A stretch of DNA of 12,899 nt from an uncultured Bacilli bacterium (GCA_947623975.1 CANQHY010000035.1:1-12899), one strand, 5' to 3'; shown: positions 1-7,937, numbered from the stretch's first letter. A program made the numbers and translations. Notes: a model not told the origin generated them from the sequence alone.

Positions 1-1040
1 GCTTCTTCCAAACTCATGTATTCTAGATTTCTTCTATCTATTAGTTTATAGTTTTCCCAATCATTTTCTTTATAACTTGATAAATCTACTGTTTCCATCA
101 TTTCTTGATATGGCAATAATCCCTTTACCTCTTTCAATTCATATATTGATTGAGATAATTTTGCTATATCGTTCTCTCTTATGCTGTAATCTGTTCCTTT
201 TTCTAATAATTCGTTATACGAACTATTCCAACCTTCATTTGTCTTTTTTAACCACTCTCTTAATGACTCTTGATCTGTTACTTCTCCAGCTAGCCCACAC
301 CAATACAAATTATCTATTACACTATCTTCAGTAAAATAAGGATCATTATAGAATTCTTCTAATCCGGATTCTTCCCAGCTTGCTCCGTTCATGTAATTCG
401 CAATCTTTTCCATTACTCCATTTTTATTGCAATATTCAAGCATTGAAACTACATTTTGACCTTCTAGATAAATTGTTCCTTTCCTATCACCTGTATAATT
501 ACCTAAGAAACCTATTTGATGGGTAAAGCCTGCTTTTTCATATATATTAAATCCATCAAATAAGTCTAACAATAAATATAAGTTATCTCCATTTACTGCT
601 ATACCTTTTTCGTATAATTTATTAAATTCAGCTTGTAATTGGTCGAGTGTGTTTTGATATGTTGTCAATAATTCATCTAGAAAAGCCATTCTATCTTCTA
701 GAACTGCCCCTATCATTTCTGAATTTTCCATTTCAAACATTTGATTTACAACATCATCAAATGTACTTAAAAGTAATAGAGCATCGTCATCTACACTTCT
801 ATACATTTCTACTGCTGCCTTTATTTGAGCTGCCAATACGAATGAATCTTCTTTCGCTTTATCTATTTCTGATATAATGTCATCAAAATAAAATGAACTC
901 GATAGTTCCCCGGTTAAAGTCTCCATTGCTTCATAAACATCTCTTTTTGCTATATCTAAGTTATCTCTCATCTCTTCATAACACTTAGATACACCTAAAA
1001 ATAATTCCTCATCTAGTTCGACTACATTATAACTATCCAT
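1..1040 (-). CDS. Large LXG-like type VII secretion substrate, C-terminus cut by window edge
   Basis: This frame is open from an ATG at 1038-1040 to the left edge, giving 346 visible residues and no stop, so the C-terminus lies outside the window. The start is supported by a GGTGAC ribosome site just upstream. There is no signal peptide and no membrane segment. Residues 1 to about 145 look almost entirely helical and acidic (YEEMRDNLDIAKRDVYEAME, then a stretch around 56-145), with an LTG tripeptide at 42-44. Residues about 150-346 are more mixed and rich in Trp, Tyr and Asn (for example GFLGNYTGDRKGTIYLEG near 177-194). I do not recognise that part. The inference that this is a type VII (T7SSb/ESX) secreted effector of LXG type rests on the helical N-terminus and on the two small WXG100-like genes directly upstream, an order known for LXG toxins and their Lap partners. 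It could instead be a non-toxic secreted protein or a structural T7SS protein. An immunity gene, if any, would lie to the left, outside the window. Confidence 0.6.
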   Translation of the reverse strand, partial: MDSYNVVELDEELFLGVSKCYEEMRDNLDIAKRDVYEAMETLTGELSSSFYFDDIISEIDKAKEDSFVLAAQIKAAVEMYRSVDDDALLLLSTFDDVVNQMFEMENSEMIGAVLEDRMAFLDELLTTYQNTLDQLQAEFNKLYEKGIAVNGDNLYLLLDLFDGFNIYEKAGFTHQIGFLGNYTGDRKGTIYLEGQNVVSMLEYCNKNGVMEKIANYMNGASWEESGLEEFYNDPYFTEDSVIDNLYWCGLAGEVTDQESLREWLKKTNEGWNSSYNELLEKGTDYSIRENDIAKLSQSIYELKEVKGLLPYQEMMETVDLSSYKENDWENYKLIDRRNLEYMSLEE

Positions 1041-1075
1041 ATCGTCACCACTTTTATTATTAATTTAATAAGATA

Positions 1076-1104
1076 ATTGTAGCATAACTTAATTTCCTAT
1101 AAAA
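1076..1104 (-). promoter_or_regulatory. Candidate extended -10 promoter of the LXG-like gene
   Basis: On the minus strand TGCTACAAT reads as an extended -10 (TG-N-TACAAT, -10 at 1076-1081). Seventeen bases upstream a weak -35 (TTTTAT) can be placed. The predicted transcript would start about 30 bases before the ATG at 1040. Together with the hairpin just upstream this would let the large gene be expressed separately from the two small genes. The -35 is poor, so this rests mainly on the -10. Confidence 0.4.
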
Positions 1105-1180
1105 GTATTTTATATTCAAGTTTTAATTTTGTACTTTATTCCAACTTACTTCACAAATCAACTTTTCAATATTTTGACAT

Positions 1181-1203
1181 AATAAAAAGCAATTGCTTGC
1201 TTT
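1181..1203 (-). terminator. Short hairpin directly after the second WXG100-like gene
   Basis: Immediately after the TAG stop the minus strand can form a 7-bp stem, AAAGCAA paired with TTGCTTT, capped by a GCAA tetraloop, followed by TTATT. The stem is short and AT-rich and the U tract is interrupted. It is best read as a weak or attenuating terminator between the small genes and the large effector gene. Confidence 0.4.
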
Positions 1204-1524
1204 CTATTCAAATATATCTGTTGACAAGTATTGATTTGCAACATCTAATACTTCTTCGTCTGCCTTTTCGTATGTCTTTGCTACAGCTTCAAAATAATTT
1301 GCCAAATTCGTTAATGACTCTCTTGAACCATTTTTTGCCGTCTCTGCAAAACTATCCATTTTCTTTCTAAATTCTTGAGCTGCCGGACTATCAAATACAG
1401 CTCCACTTTCAGCTACTTTATTTCTTGCTTTATCTATCATTTGTAACAATACATCTACTTCTGTTAATATGTTCTTACTTAAATTTCTTACCGATGCACT
1501 ATCTACTCTTACTGAACTTGCCAT
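1204..1524 (-). CDS. WXG100-like small helical protein with YxxxD secretion motif
   Basis: This 106-residue, all-helical protein has no signal peptide. It fits the size and two-helix hairpin layout of WXG100/ESAT-6 superfamily proteins, which are exported by type VII secretion. The turn between the helices reads FDSPAAQEF (44-52), so the canonical W-x-G is replaced by F-D-S. The C-terminal helix carries YEKAD (85-89), a good match to the YxxxD/E export signal. The start ATG overlaps the stop of the upstream gene by one base (TAATG), and a GGAGG site lies 7 to 8 bases ahead inside that gene, which points to translational coupling. With its neighbour it probably forms a heterodimer that escorts the large protein encoded next. 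It may be a Lap-type partner of an LXG substrate rather than a free EsxA homologue. Confidence 0.75.
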   Translation of the reverse strand: MASSVRVDSASVRNLSKNILTEVDVLLQMIDKARNKVAESGAVFDSPAAQEFRKKMDSFAETAKNGSRESLTNLANYFEAVAKTYEKADEEVLDVANQYLSTDIFE

Positions 1525-1835
1525 TATCTGTCCTCCAATCTAGTTTGATATACTTGCGTTTCAAACGTATTCTTTATTGTATTACTTGTTCCTTTATATT
1601 TCTCTGCTACCCCTCTTGAAAATTGACCATATTGCTTAGTTGCAAAAGCTAACTTCTGCATTTCATTCATGAAATCTGTAAAACCTTGCATTGAAGACTC
1701 AGCATCTGCTCCTTCCCAATTTACTTGATTTTTTAATTCCAATATTTTGTTTATTTGATTTGCTATGTCATTTTCAGCATATCCAGTTAGTTCTAATCCT
1801 AACTCATCTAATTTGTCCCAATCTACATATTGCAT
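1524..1835 (-). CDS. WXG100-like small helical protein with W-E-G turn
   Basis: This 103-residue, acidic, helical protein carries W40-E41-G42 in the middle, exactly where WXG100 proteins have the W-x-G turn between two helices. The equivalent C-terminal region reads Y80-KGTS, so the YxxxD/E export signal is absent. This is the reverse of its downstream partner. A strong AGGAGG site precedes the ATG by 6 bases. The gene overlaps the next by one base, so the two are probably made together. In type VII systems one partner of a heterodimer often supplies the export signal, which fits this complementary pair. The upstream surface-protein gene ends 46 bases away with no obvious terminator between, so read-through from it is possible. 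Confidence 0.75.
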   Translation of the reverse strand: MQYVDWDKLDELGLELTGYAENDIANQINKILELKNQVNWEGADAESSMQGFTDFMNEMQKLAFATKQYGQFSRGVAEKYKGTSNTIKNTFETQVYQTRLEDR

Positions 1836-1881
1836 ATATTTCCTCCTATATTAATATACATAATAACTATTCGTAAACTTT

Positions 1882-3174
1882 TTATCCTCTTTTTTTTCTA
1901 ACAACACCTATTGCTCCAGCCGTTAGACTTAAGCAAATTACTGATGTTAGATACAATCCAAAAGTACCTGCTATATTATCGCCTGTATTTGGATTTGCAC
2001 TATCTTGCATTGCCTTTAACTCACTATATTTTTCCATAAGATTTAATGCAGATAAGATGTCACCTTCATAACTATATTCAATCTTTTGAGTAGTACTAGA
2101 TAAACCAATAAGTGATTGTGCAACATCTTTTCCAGAAACCGGTACATACACATCGATTGTCTCATCCATAGCAGCCTTACCAGAAAGTGTTACTTCTACA
2201 TCATCTATATTTTTTATGTCCGTTGTTTTTAAGAAATAAACTCCTTCACTATCTTTTAAAAGCTGTGAAAATGGATATTTATAAGTATTCTCTCCTTCTT
2301 TTAAAATAATATTTAAATCATCGTCTTTAGTAGCATCTTCATGCAATGTTATACGCAAGTAATACTCACCTGCAACACTGTTTTCATATTCAACTTTTTT
2401 AATAACTCTTTCATTATTAGTACTTTCTAACGTAATTAAATAATCATAAACAGCTTGTATGTCATTTTCAACCTCTGTATAAGATCCGTCTTCGTACACC
2501 TCATCTCTGTATACAACTGAGTAATAGTTAGAAAACGTTACTGTTTCATAATACATATCGGTAACTTGACCAGGATTGGTAAAATTATAAATTGCCATAC
2601 TAGATGCTGCTATCAATTCATCAATAGTTATAAAATTTAATGGTAAATCATTGTTTGGTGCTGTGTATCCTTTCTCACCAGCAGCATTTGTTTTTTCAAC
2701 TAAAACATTAGCATCAACTAAATTTTTAACCATTTGTTCAAAACTTATATACGGATAAGAATTTTTTAATATTCCAGCAAGATGTCTTTTTACATCCTCA
2801 GAAAAATCACTTTCATTTAAATTAATTCTAGTGTATGTATCACCTTCATTAAAATCAGGATCGAGATCAGAACAAAAAACAACGAAATAATTATCATTAG
2901 TTATATCATATGGCAATCCATATTCATCATCTAAGCTCCAATCTTCATCTAAAAGTGCCTTTTCTTTATCACGGTATAAGATGTAAAGTGCTGGTGCAAA
3001 GTTGCTGTGTTCTTCACCATTTTTCATTGTAAAGGCATAAGTATGTTGACCGCGATTATAATAAGTGTTGTGATATGCTGAATAAAACTCTTCTTTTTCT
3101 ATATCTTCAGCATATACCGTCGTTAAATTTAAACAACACAATAAAGTCATCATAATTGTTAGCATTTTTTTCAT
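1882..3174 (-). CDS. Secreted, NPNTG-anchored surface protein resembling thioester (TQXA) adhesins
   Basis: The predicted precursor has 430 residues. I chose ATG 3174 over the in-frame ATG at 3204 because the AGGAG site lies between them, 9 bases before 3174. Residues 1-22 form a signal peptide (KK, hydrophobic core, cleavage near VYA|ED). Residues about 30-220 resemble a Cys-Gln thioester adhesin domain. VVFCSD places the cysteine at 101, followed by GDTYTR. AASSMAIYNFT (189-199) aligns with the family's TQ-x-A-I-W segment. The TQ pair reads S191-S192, so the glutamine needed for the thioester is apparently missing. Residues about 265-365 look like a beta-rich stalk. The C-terminus has NPNTG (394-398), a hydrophobic span to about 424 and RKKRG, a sortase cell-wall sorting signal. 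Such proteins attach to host or surface targets. If the thioester cannot form, this one may bind non-covalently. The thioester assignment is by motif recognition only; the sorting signal is more certain. Confidence 0.75.
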   Translation of the reverse strand: MKKMLTIMMTLLCCLNLTTVYAEDIEKEEFYSAYHNTYYNRGQHTYAFTMKNGEEHSNFAPALYILYRDKEKALLDEDWSLDDEYGLPYDITNDNYFVVFCSDLDPDFNEGDTYTRINLNESDFSEDVKRHLAGILKNSYPYISFEQMVKNLVDANVLVEKTNAAGEKGYTAPNNDLPLNFITIDELIAASSMAIYNFTNPGQVTDMYYETVTFSNYYSVVYRDEVYEDGSYTEVENDIQAVYDYLITLESTNNERVIKKVEYENSVAGEYYLRITLHEDATKDDDLNIILKEGENTYKYPFSQLLKDSEGVYFLKTTDIKNIDDVEVTLSGKAAMDETIDVYVPVSGKDVAQSLIGLSSTTQKIEYSYEGDILSALNLMEKYSELKAMQDSANPNTGDNIAGTFGLYLTSVICLSLTAGAIGVVRKKRG

Positions 3175-3204
3175 TTTTATCATCTCCTGTCTATATTGTT
3201 TCAT

Positions 3205-3287
3205 ATGTTACAAAAAAAGACAATATTGAACATGTAAAATCAATATTTTAAAATGTAAACAAATGTTAACACTTTTCATTATGTAAA
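3205..3287 (-). promoter_or_regulatory. Upstream region of the surface-protein gene with five ATGTAAA/ATGTTA motifs
   Basis: On the plus strand the motif ATGT[AT]A occurs at 3205, 3232, 3253, 3263 and 3281, all in the same orientation. The middle pair forms an imperfect inverted repeat, GTAAAC-AAAT-GTTAAC (3255-3270, one arm mismatch). The clustering and the spacings of 21 and 10 bases suggest a regulator binding array, but the whole stretch is very AT-rich and no clean promoter could be placed. Treat this as a candidate only. Confidence 0.25.
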
Positions 3288-3295
3288 TTTTTTTC

Positions 3296-3344
3296 AAAAA
3301 AAAGAAGAGATTTTATTATTTCTTGCTAAATATTTTCCCTTCTT
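3296..3344 (-). terminator. Candidate terminator of the ABC transporter unit
   Basis: On the minus strand AAGAAGGGA at the end of the permease gene can pair with TCTCTTCTT beyond its stop (9 bp, one G-U), followed by a run of eight T in all. The loop is long (about 25 bases) and contains the stop codon, so this is a weaker structure than a standard intrinsic terminator. Its position and U tract are right. Confidence 0.4.
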
Positions 3345-5959
3345 ATTTCTTCTAATATATTTTCTTTTTTTATCTTAGCTGTTGAATACCACATTGTTAT
3401 GAGCACAATAACAAATGTTCCAATAATACATATTGCTATTGACCCTATTGGTAAATCAAACGGAGAAAGCACTAATTTATTCATATTGTTGGAAATTACA
3501 AACGATAAAAATATTCCAACGGGAAGACCATATAAAAGTGATTTTATACCGAAAAACAAGCTTTCAAACCAAATCATTTTATTAAAACCTTTTGGCGAAA
3601 GTCCTACACTTCGAAGAATAGCAAACTCTTTTCTTCTTAAATTTATACTCGTATTAATAGTATTAAATACACTAGTTACCCCAATAAGCGTTACTAAAAC
3701 AACAAAACCATATAATAATATTTTAGCCATCATAATGAAATTCTCATCCTCTCGATTCATTTTGGTTACATTATTATAATATCCACCATAAAGCTTTATT
3801 TTTTCACCTATTTTATCTAAATCAGTAAAATTATTAGCTTTAACTAAAATTGTTTCATTAGGCTCTTGGACAGCACTTATATCTTTAATCTTTTCAAAAT
3901 CATCTTCATTAACTATTAAAATGATTTCATATTCCTTAAAATTTGACAAAAAAGTTGGATAATTATCTTCTTTTACCATATAAAATTCATCTAATTTAGT
4001 TGGACATAATTTTTCGTATTCTTGACTTAAAATATTAACATCCGTACTAGATACACTATCATTCTTTTCATTATTTTCTAAAAATTCATCTAAAAGTTTT
4101 TGATTACAAAGAGAAAAAGAAATATTATCTTTATAGACAATGCTATCTACTACTACTCTTCCATTATTATAATTTACCCGTTTGGTATAATTTATCAATA
4201 TTTTATCACTATTACTTGCGCCTATTTTTTTAAGATATTCTTGATATGTCTTATCATCTAATTTTATTACGGTAAGATAATCGTTAGTATAATCTATGTA
4301 TGAATCAGATCCTTTTCCAAATATATTTTTATAAGAATCAGTATAATATTCGCTGGCAACTTTTTTTATAGGTACTGTTATTAACTTATACTTAACATAA
4401 CGTGATACATCTTTGTGATTAATCAATTCTTCAATAAAACTCGCATCTTTATTTTTGCTGTCTTGTATTTCGATATCATAATCATAGGATATAAAATAAT
4501 CTTCAACGGTTTTTGTTCCAAATTTTAAATATGAAGAAAAGGCAATAAAAGTTACAATACTTATAAATAATGATACCAAAACAATACGATATTTCTTTTT
4601 ATTACGTTTAATATTCTTTAAAGCAATAGAGGCTTCTATTCCAAATACTTTTTCAATTATTTTCGATGTTTTTATTTTTCTTCTGTTCAATTTAATATCA
4701 TCATTTTGCCTTATCGCTTCAATTGGTGCAATTCTACTTGCTCTACGTGCTGGAATAAAAGCTGATATAATTATCGTTATTATGATAAAAAGAATTGGTA
4801 TTAATACAAATAATGGATATGTCGTAAGACGAAGAGAAAAACCCTTTAATTCGTTTTTTAAGATTTTATTTAAAACTAAAGCCAAACTTCCAATTCCTAA
4901 ATATGATGCTACGATTCCTAAAAGAATACCAACAGTTCCCACTACTGAAGCCTCAAAAAAAACTGTCTTGGCCATTTGTTTTTTAGTAGCACCAATACTA
5001 GAAAAGAGTCCAAATTCTCTTTTCCTTTCCATTACCGATATAGCAAATGAATTATAGATTACAATAGCACAGGCAACAGAAATTATTAAAATTATAATAA
5101 TTAAAGTATTAATTAAAAACTTATTCACATTATCGTGTATGCTATTGGCGTTCAAAGCCAAAAGTCCACTATTGTAGTTTATATCATATTCATAAAATTC
5201 ATTTAACTCTTTTCCCAGATTTTTATAAATTGTCTCAGATAATTTATATGCTTTTCTTGGATTTTTATAAATTAAATAAAGATTTATTTTTCCTTCATAT
5301 TTTCCAGGGGCAAGAGAAAACAAGAAAAATCCTGCCGATGTATAATCTTCATAGAAACTCCTGCGGCAAATACCAACTATTTTAAATGTTTTTTTACCCT
5401 TTATTTCTAAAGATTCATCATAACTATATAAAACACTGGTGTCTTCTATTTGTTCGACAAGATTTTCATCATTATCTTTTATTATTCTGTCACCGTATTC
5501 TAATGTTATTTCGTCACCTACCCTATAACTTGCTTTTCCCTGTTCAAAAATATGACTAGAAAGAAGAATTTCATTTTCGTTTTGCGGGTATCTTCCATCT
5601 AATAAAACAAGATCTTTAAAAAAGCCATCACTTACATAATCAATATAGAAATAGGGTTTATAATCGTTATTACTTTCTTCGTAGTATGCATAACCAAGAC
5701 CATACTGATAAAAGTATTCATCGATATTATTATTGGAAGCAATATAATCTAGTTTTGTAGCTGAAACATCATTAATATTTGCATGATACCTACCAGAAGA
5801 TGATATGGTAACGTCAATTAAAAATTCTCTAACAGTAGAACAAATTAGACCAATTCCTAACATTAAAGCTGTCGATAACATTATTCCTATAATGCTAACT
5901 ATCGTTCTTTTTTTGTTCAAAAACAAGTGTTTTATTGTAAGTCTATTTAGTATTTTCAT
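3326..5959 (-). CDS. ABC transporter permease with two FtsX repeats (MacB-like, antimicrobial-peptide type)
   Basis: This 877-residue membrane protein is built of two FtsX/MacB units. Membrane spans fall near 19-40, 282-304, 334-358 and 381-402, then 457-478 and three more near 750-770, 797-820 and 838-860. Two large outside domains, about 240 and 270 residues, follow the first span of each unit. Each unit has the family's cytoplasmic loop: ERKREFGLFSSIGATKKQM (310-328) and NLRRKEFAILRSVGLSPKGF. Such permeases use ATP for mechanical work on substrates at the outer face rather than pumping through a channel. The linkage to a two-component system suggests removal of membrane-active peptides, with the ligand unknown. 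The start lies 2 bases after the ATPase stop, so the two are co-translated. The eight-span, two-ectodomain layout differs from BceB, which has ten spans and one large ectodomain. Confidence 0.85.
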   Translation of the reverse strand: MKILNRLTIKHLFLNKKRTIVSIIGIMLSTALMLGIGLICSTVREFLIDVTISSSGRYHANINDVSATKLDYIASNNNIDEYFYQYGLGYAYYEESNNDYKPYFYIDYVSDGFFKDLVLLDGRYPQNENEILLSSHIFEQGKASYRVGDEITLEYGDRIIKDNDENLVEQIEDTSVLYSYDESLEIKGKKTFKIVGICRRSFYEDYTSAGFFLFSLAPGKYEGKINLYLIYKNPRKAYKLSETIYKNLGKELNEFYEYDINYNSGLLALNANSIHDNVNKFLINTLIIIILIISVACAIVIYNSFAISVMERKREFGLFSSIGATKKQMAKTVFFEASVVGTVGILLGIVASYLGIGSLALVLNKILKNELKGFSLRLTTYPLFVLIPILFIIITIIISAFIPARRASRIAPIEAIRQNDDIKLNRRKIKTSKIIEKVFGIEASIALKNIKRNKKKYRIVLVSLFISIVTFIAFSSYLKFGTKTVEDYFISYDYDIEIQDSKNKDASFIEELINHKDVSRYVKYKLITVPIKKVASEYYTDSYKNIFGKGSDSYIDYTNDYLTVIKLDDKTYQEYLKKIGASNSDKILINYTKRVNYNNGRVVVDSIVYKDNISFSLCNQKLLDEFLENNEKNDSVSSTDVNILSQEYEKLCPTKLDEFYMVKEDNYPTFLSNFKEYEIILIVNEDDFEKIKDISAVQEPNETILVKANNFTDLDKIGEKIKLYGGYYNNVTKMNREDENFIMMAKILLYGFVVLVTLIGVTSVFNTINTSINLRRKEFAILRSVGLSPKGFNKMIWFESLFFGIKSLLYGLPVGIFLSFVISNNMNKLVLSPFDLPIGSIAICIIGTFVIVLITMWYSTAKIKKENILEEIRRENI

Positions 5960-5961
5960 TT

Positions 5962-6642
5962 TTACAATACCTTTTCATCACTTGTTATTTTTCCATCTTC
6001 TAAAGTGATAATTCTATCAGCAGCAAGAGCTAGATTACTATCATGAGTTATCATAATAATGGTCTGTTTATATTTTTTGTTAGATATTTTCAAAAGCTCT
6101 ATTATTTCTTTACTATTTTTGGAATCTAAGTTTCCTGTTGGTTCATCACAAAGCAAGAGACTCGGTCTATTCATCAAAGCTCTTCCTATTGATACTCTTT
6201 GCTGTTGTCCTCCTGATAATTCATTTGGTAAATGATTTATTCTTTCTTTTAATCCGAGTGTCGTAATAAGCTCATCCAAATACTTTTCATCGATTTTTTT
6301 ATTATCTAACAATATAGGAAGAGTTATATTCTCTACAACATTTAATATTGGTATCAAATTATAAAATTGATAAATTAGTCCTACCTGCCTTCTTCTAAAA
6401 ATAGCCAGATTATTTTCATCTAGTGAATAAATATCTTCATTTCCTACAATAATTTTACCACTAGTCGGTCTATCAACTCCACCAAGAAGATGAAGAAGCG
6501 TACTCTTTCCACTACCACTAGCCCCTACAATAGCCACAAATTCTCCCTTTTTTACCTTAAAAGAAACGTTATCTAAAGCTTTAACTAACGTATCACCTTT
6601 TCCATATGTTTTAGTTAAATTCATAACTTTTAAAATATCCAT
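5962..6642 (-). CDS. ABC transporter ATP-binding protein (MacB/LolD/BceA family)
   Basis: This 226-residue ATPase powers the permease encoded directly downstream. I chose ATG 6642 over an in-frame GTG at 6663 because AGGAG lies 6 to 7 bases before the ATG and would fall inside the longer form. Complete nucleotide-binding motifs are visible: Walker A GASGSGKST (40-48), Q-loop Q92, signature LSGGQQQR (142-149), Walker B LLLCDE (162-167, catalytic Glu 167), D-loop NLD and switch His 200. The short ABC domain with no accessory domain and the E-P-T-G-N-L-D segment are typical of the lipoprotein/antimicrobial-peptide exporter group. The gene follows the histidine kinase gene after a 74-base gap that holds its own promoter and an operator-like site, so it is probably induced separately from the basal two-component genes. 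Confidence 0.92.
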   Translation of the reverse strand: MDILKVMNLTKTYGKGDTLVKALDNVSFKVKKGEFVAIVGASGSGKSTLLHLLGGVDRPTSGKIIVGNEDIYSLDENNLAIFRRRQVGLIYQFYNLIPILNVVENITLPILLDNKKIDEKYLDELITTLGLKERINHLPNELSGGQQQRVSIGRALMNRPSLLLCDEPTGNLDSKNSKEIIELLKISNKKYKQTIIMITHDSNLALAADRIITLEDGKITSDEKVL

Positions 6643-6663
6643 AAAATCTCTCCTGTTGACCAC

Positions 6664-6691
6664 ATTATATAAAAATAATATTACTTCAAAA
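6664..6691 (-). promoter_or_regulatory. Promoter of the ABC transporter unit
   Basis: On the minus strand TATAAT (6664-6669) is a perfect -10. A -35-like TTTTGA (6686-6691) lies 16 bases upstream. The poor -35 fits a promoter that needs an activator, and the operator-like site at 6703-6716 lies just upstream. The predicted leader is about 15 bases. Confidence 0.6.
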
Positions 6692-6702
6692 TGACTATTT
6701 AA

Positions 6703-6716
6703 TTACAATTTTGTCA
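6703..6716 (-). promoter_or_regulatory. Operator-like site TGACA-AAAT-TGTAA before the ABC genes
   Basis: The minus strand reads TGACAAAATTGTAA immediately after the kinase stop codon. It matches TNACA-N4-TGTAA, which I recall as the consensus for BceR-type response regulators. The site ends 33 bases upstream of the -10 box. A closely related 14-mer precedes the response regulator gene (8662-8675), which supports its being the regulator's own target. No protein-binding evidence can be seen here. Confidence 0.55.
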
Positions 6717-7937
6717 CTAAATGCTACTTTTATAAAATTTAATAATAAAAACTGTACCAACGCCAACTTTGCTTTTTACTTTTATTTCACCATTTTCTAA
6801 ATCAATAATTTTTTTTGCCATATTAAGCCCTATTCCAATACTTTCAGAATTTTCTTCACCTTTATAAAATCTTTCAAAGATATGATTTATATCTTTATCT
6901 TTAATACCGCAACCATTATCAGCAATATCTATTTCTAAGTAAATTGGATTTTGAGCTACCTTAATACTAATTATTCCCTTTTCATCAGTATGCTCATAAG
7001 CATTTTTTATAATATTTAATAAAGCCTCACTAGTCCAGTTAATATCGACATTAAAAGTTGCTTCACTAGGACACTCTATTACAAGATTTATATTTTTTAA
7101 TTCTATTGGAACTTTTAAAGACAAAAGTGCTCTATCTATTACATTACTAACTAAAGTTTCCTCTTTTTTTAGTTTTACTGTACCACTATCTAATCTCGAT
7201 ATTTTCAAAAGACTGGTAACTAACCATTCAATTCTTTTTAATTGTAAGGAATTTTTAGCAAGTATTTCTCTTTTTACATCATCTTCTAACTCAGTTGCCA
7301 AAAGATCGTTTGTTATATACATGCTAGTTAAAGGTGTTTTTAATTGATGAGATATATCAGATAAAGTTTCCTCAAGATTCTTTTTATCTTCCAAAAGTAG
7401 ATCTCTATTTTCTTTCAATTTAATTGTAACTTTATAGATATCATTTTTTAATCTACTTATACTCCCTTCATTAAAATCTTCAATATTCATATCATAATTA
7501 TCATTCAATATAGCATTTATATAGTTAGATATAGCTCTAATTTTCCTTTTTTTATTGAAAGTAAATATTATAAAAGTTATCATTATAAAAAATATTAATC
7601 CGAATACAAGTAAAAGATTGTTAGTTAATATTGTTTTTTTTAAATTTTTTCTATTTGTCGATAAAGTTAAATCTTCTTTTGTTATGCCATATTTTTCTAA
7701 AAGTTTTAAATCAACTCTATTGGTTTTGTACTCTTTATCTAAAATGAGATCTACTATTTTTTCTTGAAGTTTTTCGTCGTCTTTAGCAAGATTAGTAAGA
7801 ATGTAACTATAATTTTCTTCTAATGAAGATGAATATTCATTGTAAGTTATATTGCTTATTGTTAAAGTTAGGATAAAGGCTATTAATAATATAAAAATTT
7901 GTAAAAGTATAAAAAACTTAGTATTAATATTTTTCAC
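6717..7937 (-). CDS. Sensor histidine kinase of the peptide-resistance module
   Basis: This 406-residue membrane kinase senses an outside signal and phosphorylates the response regulator encoded just upstream. Spans at about 8-28 and 107-127 enclose an outside domain of about 78 residues. A short linker and helices lead to the dimerisation box ISHQLKTPLTSM with phospho-acceptor His 197. The ATP-binding domain has N-box N308/N312, G1 DNGCGI (340-345), F-box IFERFYKG (353-360) and G2 GIGLNMAK (368-375). All catalytic motifs are intact. The start is GTG, with AGGAG inside the end of the regulator gene and only 3 bases between the genes. Bce-type kinases have almost no outside loop and sense through the transporter. 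This one has a real ectodomain, so it may bind its ligand directly. Confidence 0.9.
   Translation of the reverse strand: MKNINTKFFILLQIFILLIAFILTLTISNITYNEYSSSLEENYSYILTNLAKDDEKLQEKIVDLILDKEYKTNRVDLKLLEKYGITKEDLTLSTNRKNLKKTILTNNLLLVFGLIFFIMITFIIFTFNKKRKIRAISNYINAILNDNYDMNIEDFNEGSISRLKNDIYKVTIKLKENRDLLLEDKKNLEETLSDISHQLKTPLTSMYITNDLLATELEDDVKREILAKNSLQLKRIEWLVTSLLKISRLDSGTVKLKKEETLVSNVIDRALLSLKVPIELKNINLVIECPSEATFNVDINWTSEALLNIIKNAYEHTDEKGIISIKVAQNPIYLEIDIADNGCGIKDKDINHIFERFYKGEENSESIGIGLNMAKKIIDLENGEIKVKSKVGVGTVFIIKFYKSSI

Noticed and set aside
1836..1881. Possible terminator between the surface-protein gene and the WXG100-like pair
   Set aside because: No stem of useful length followed by a T run could be formed in these 46 bases.
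3399..3779. Plus-strand open frame of 126 codons inside the permease gene
   Set aside because: It lies wholly antisense to a strongly supported membrane protein gene, and its translation is low-complexity antisense of membrane segments. The long permease with intact FtsX motifs explains the region.
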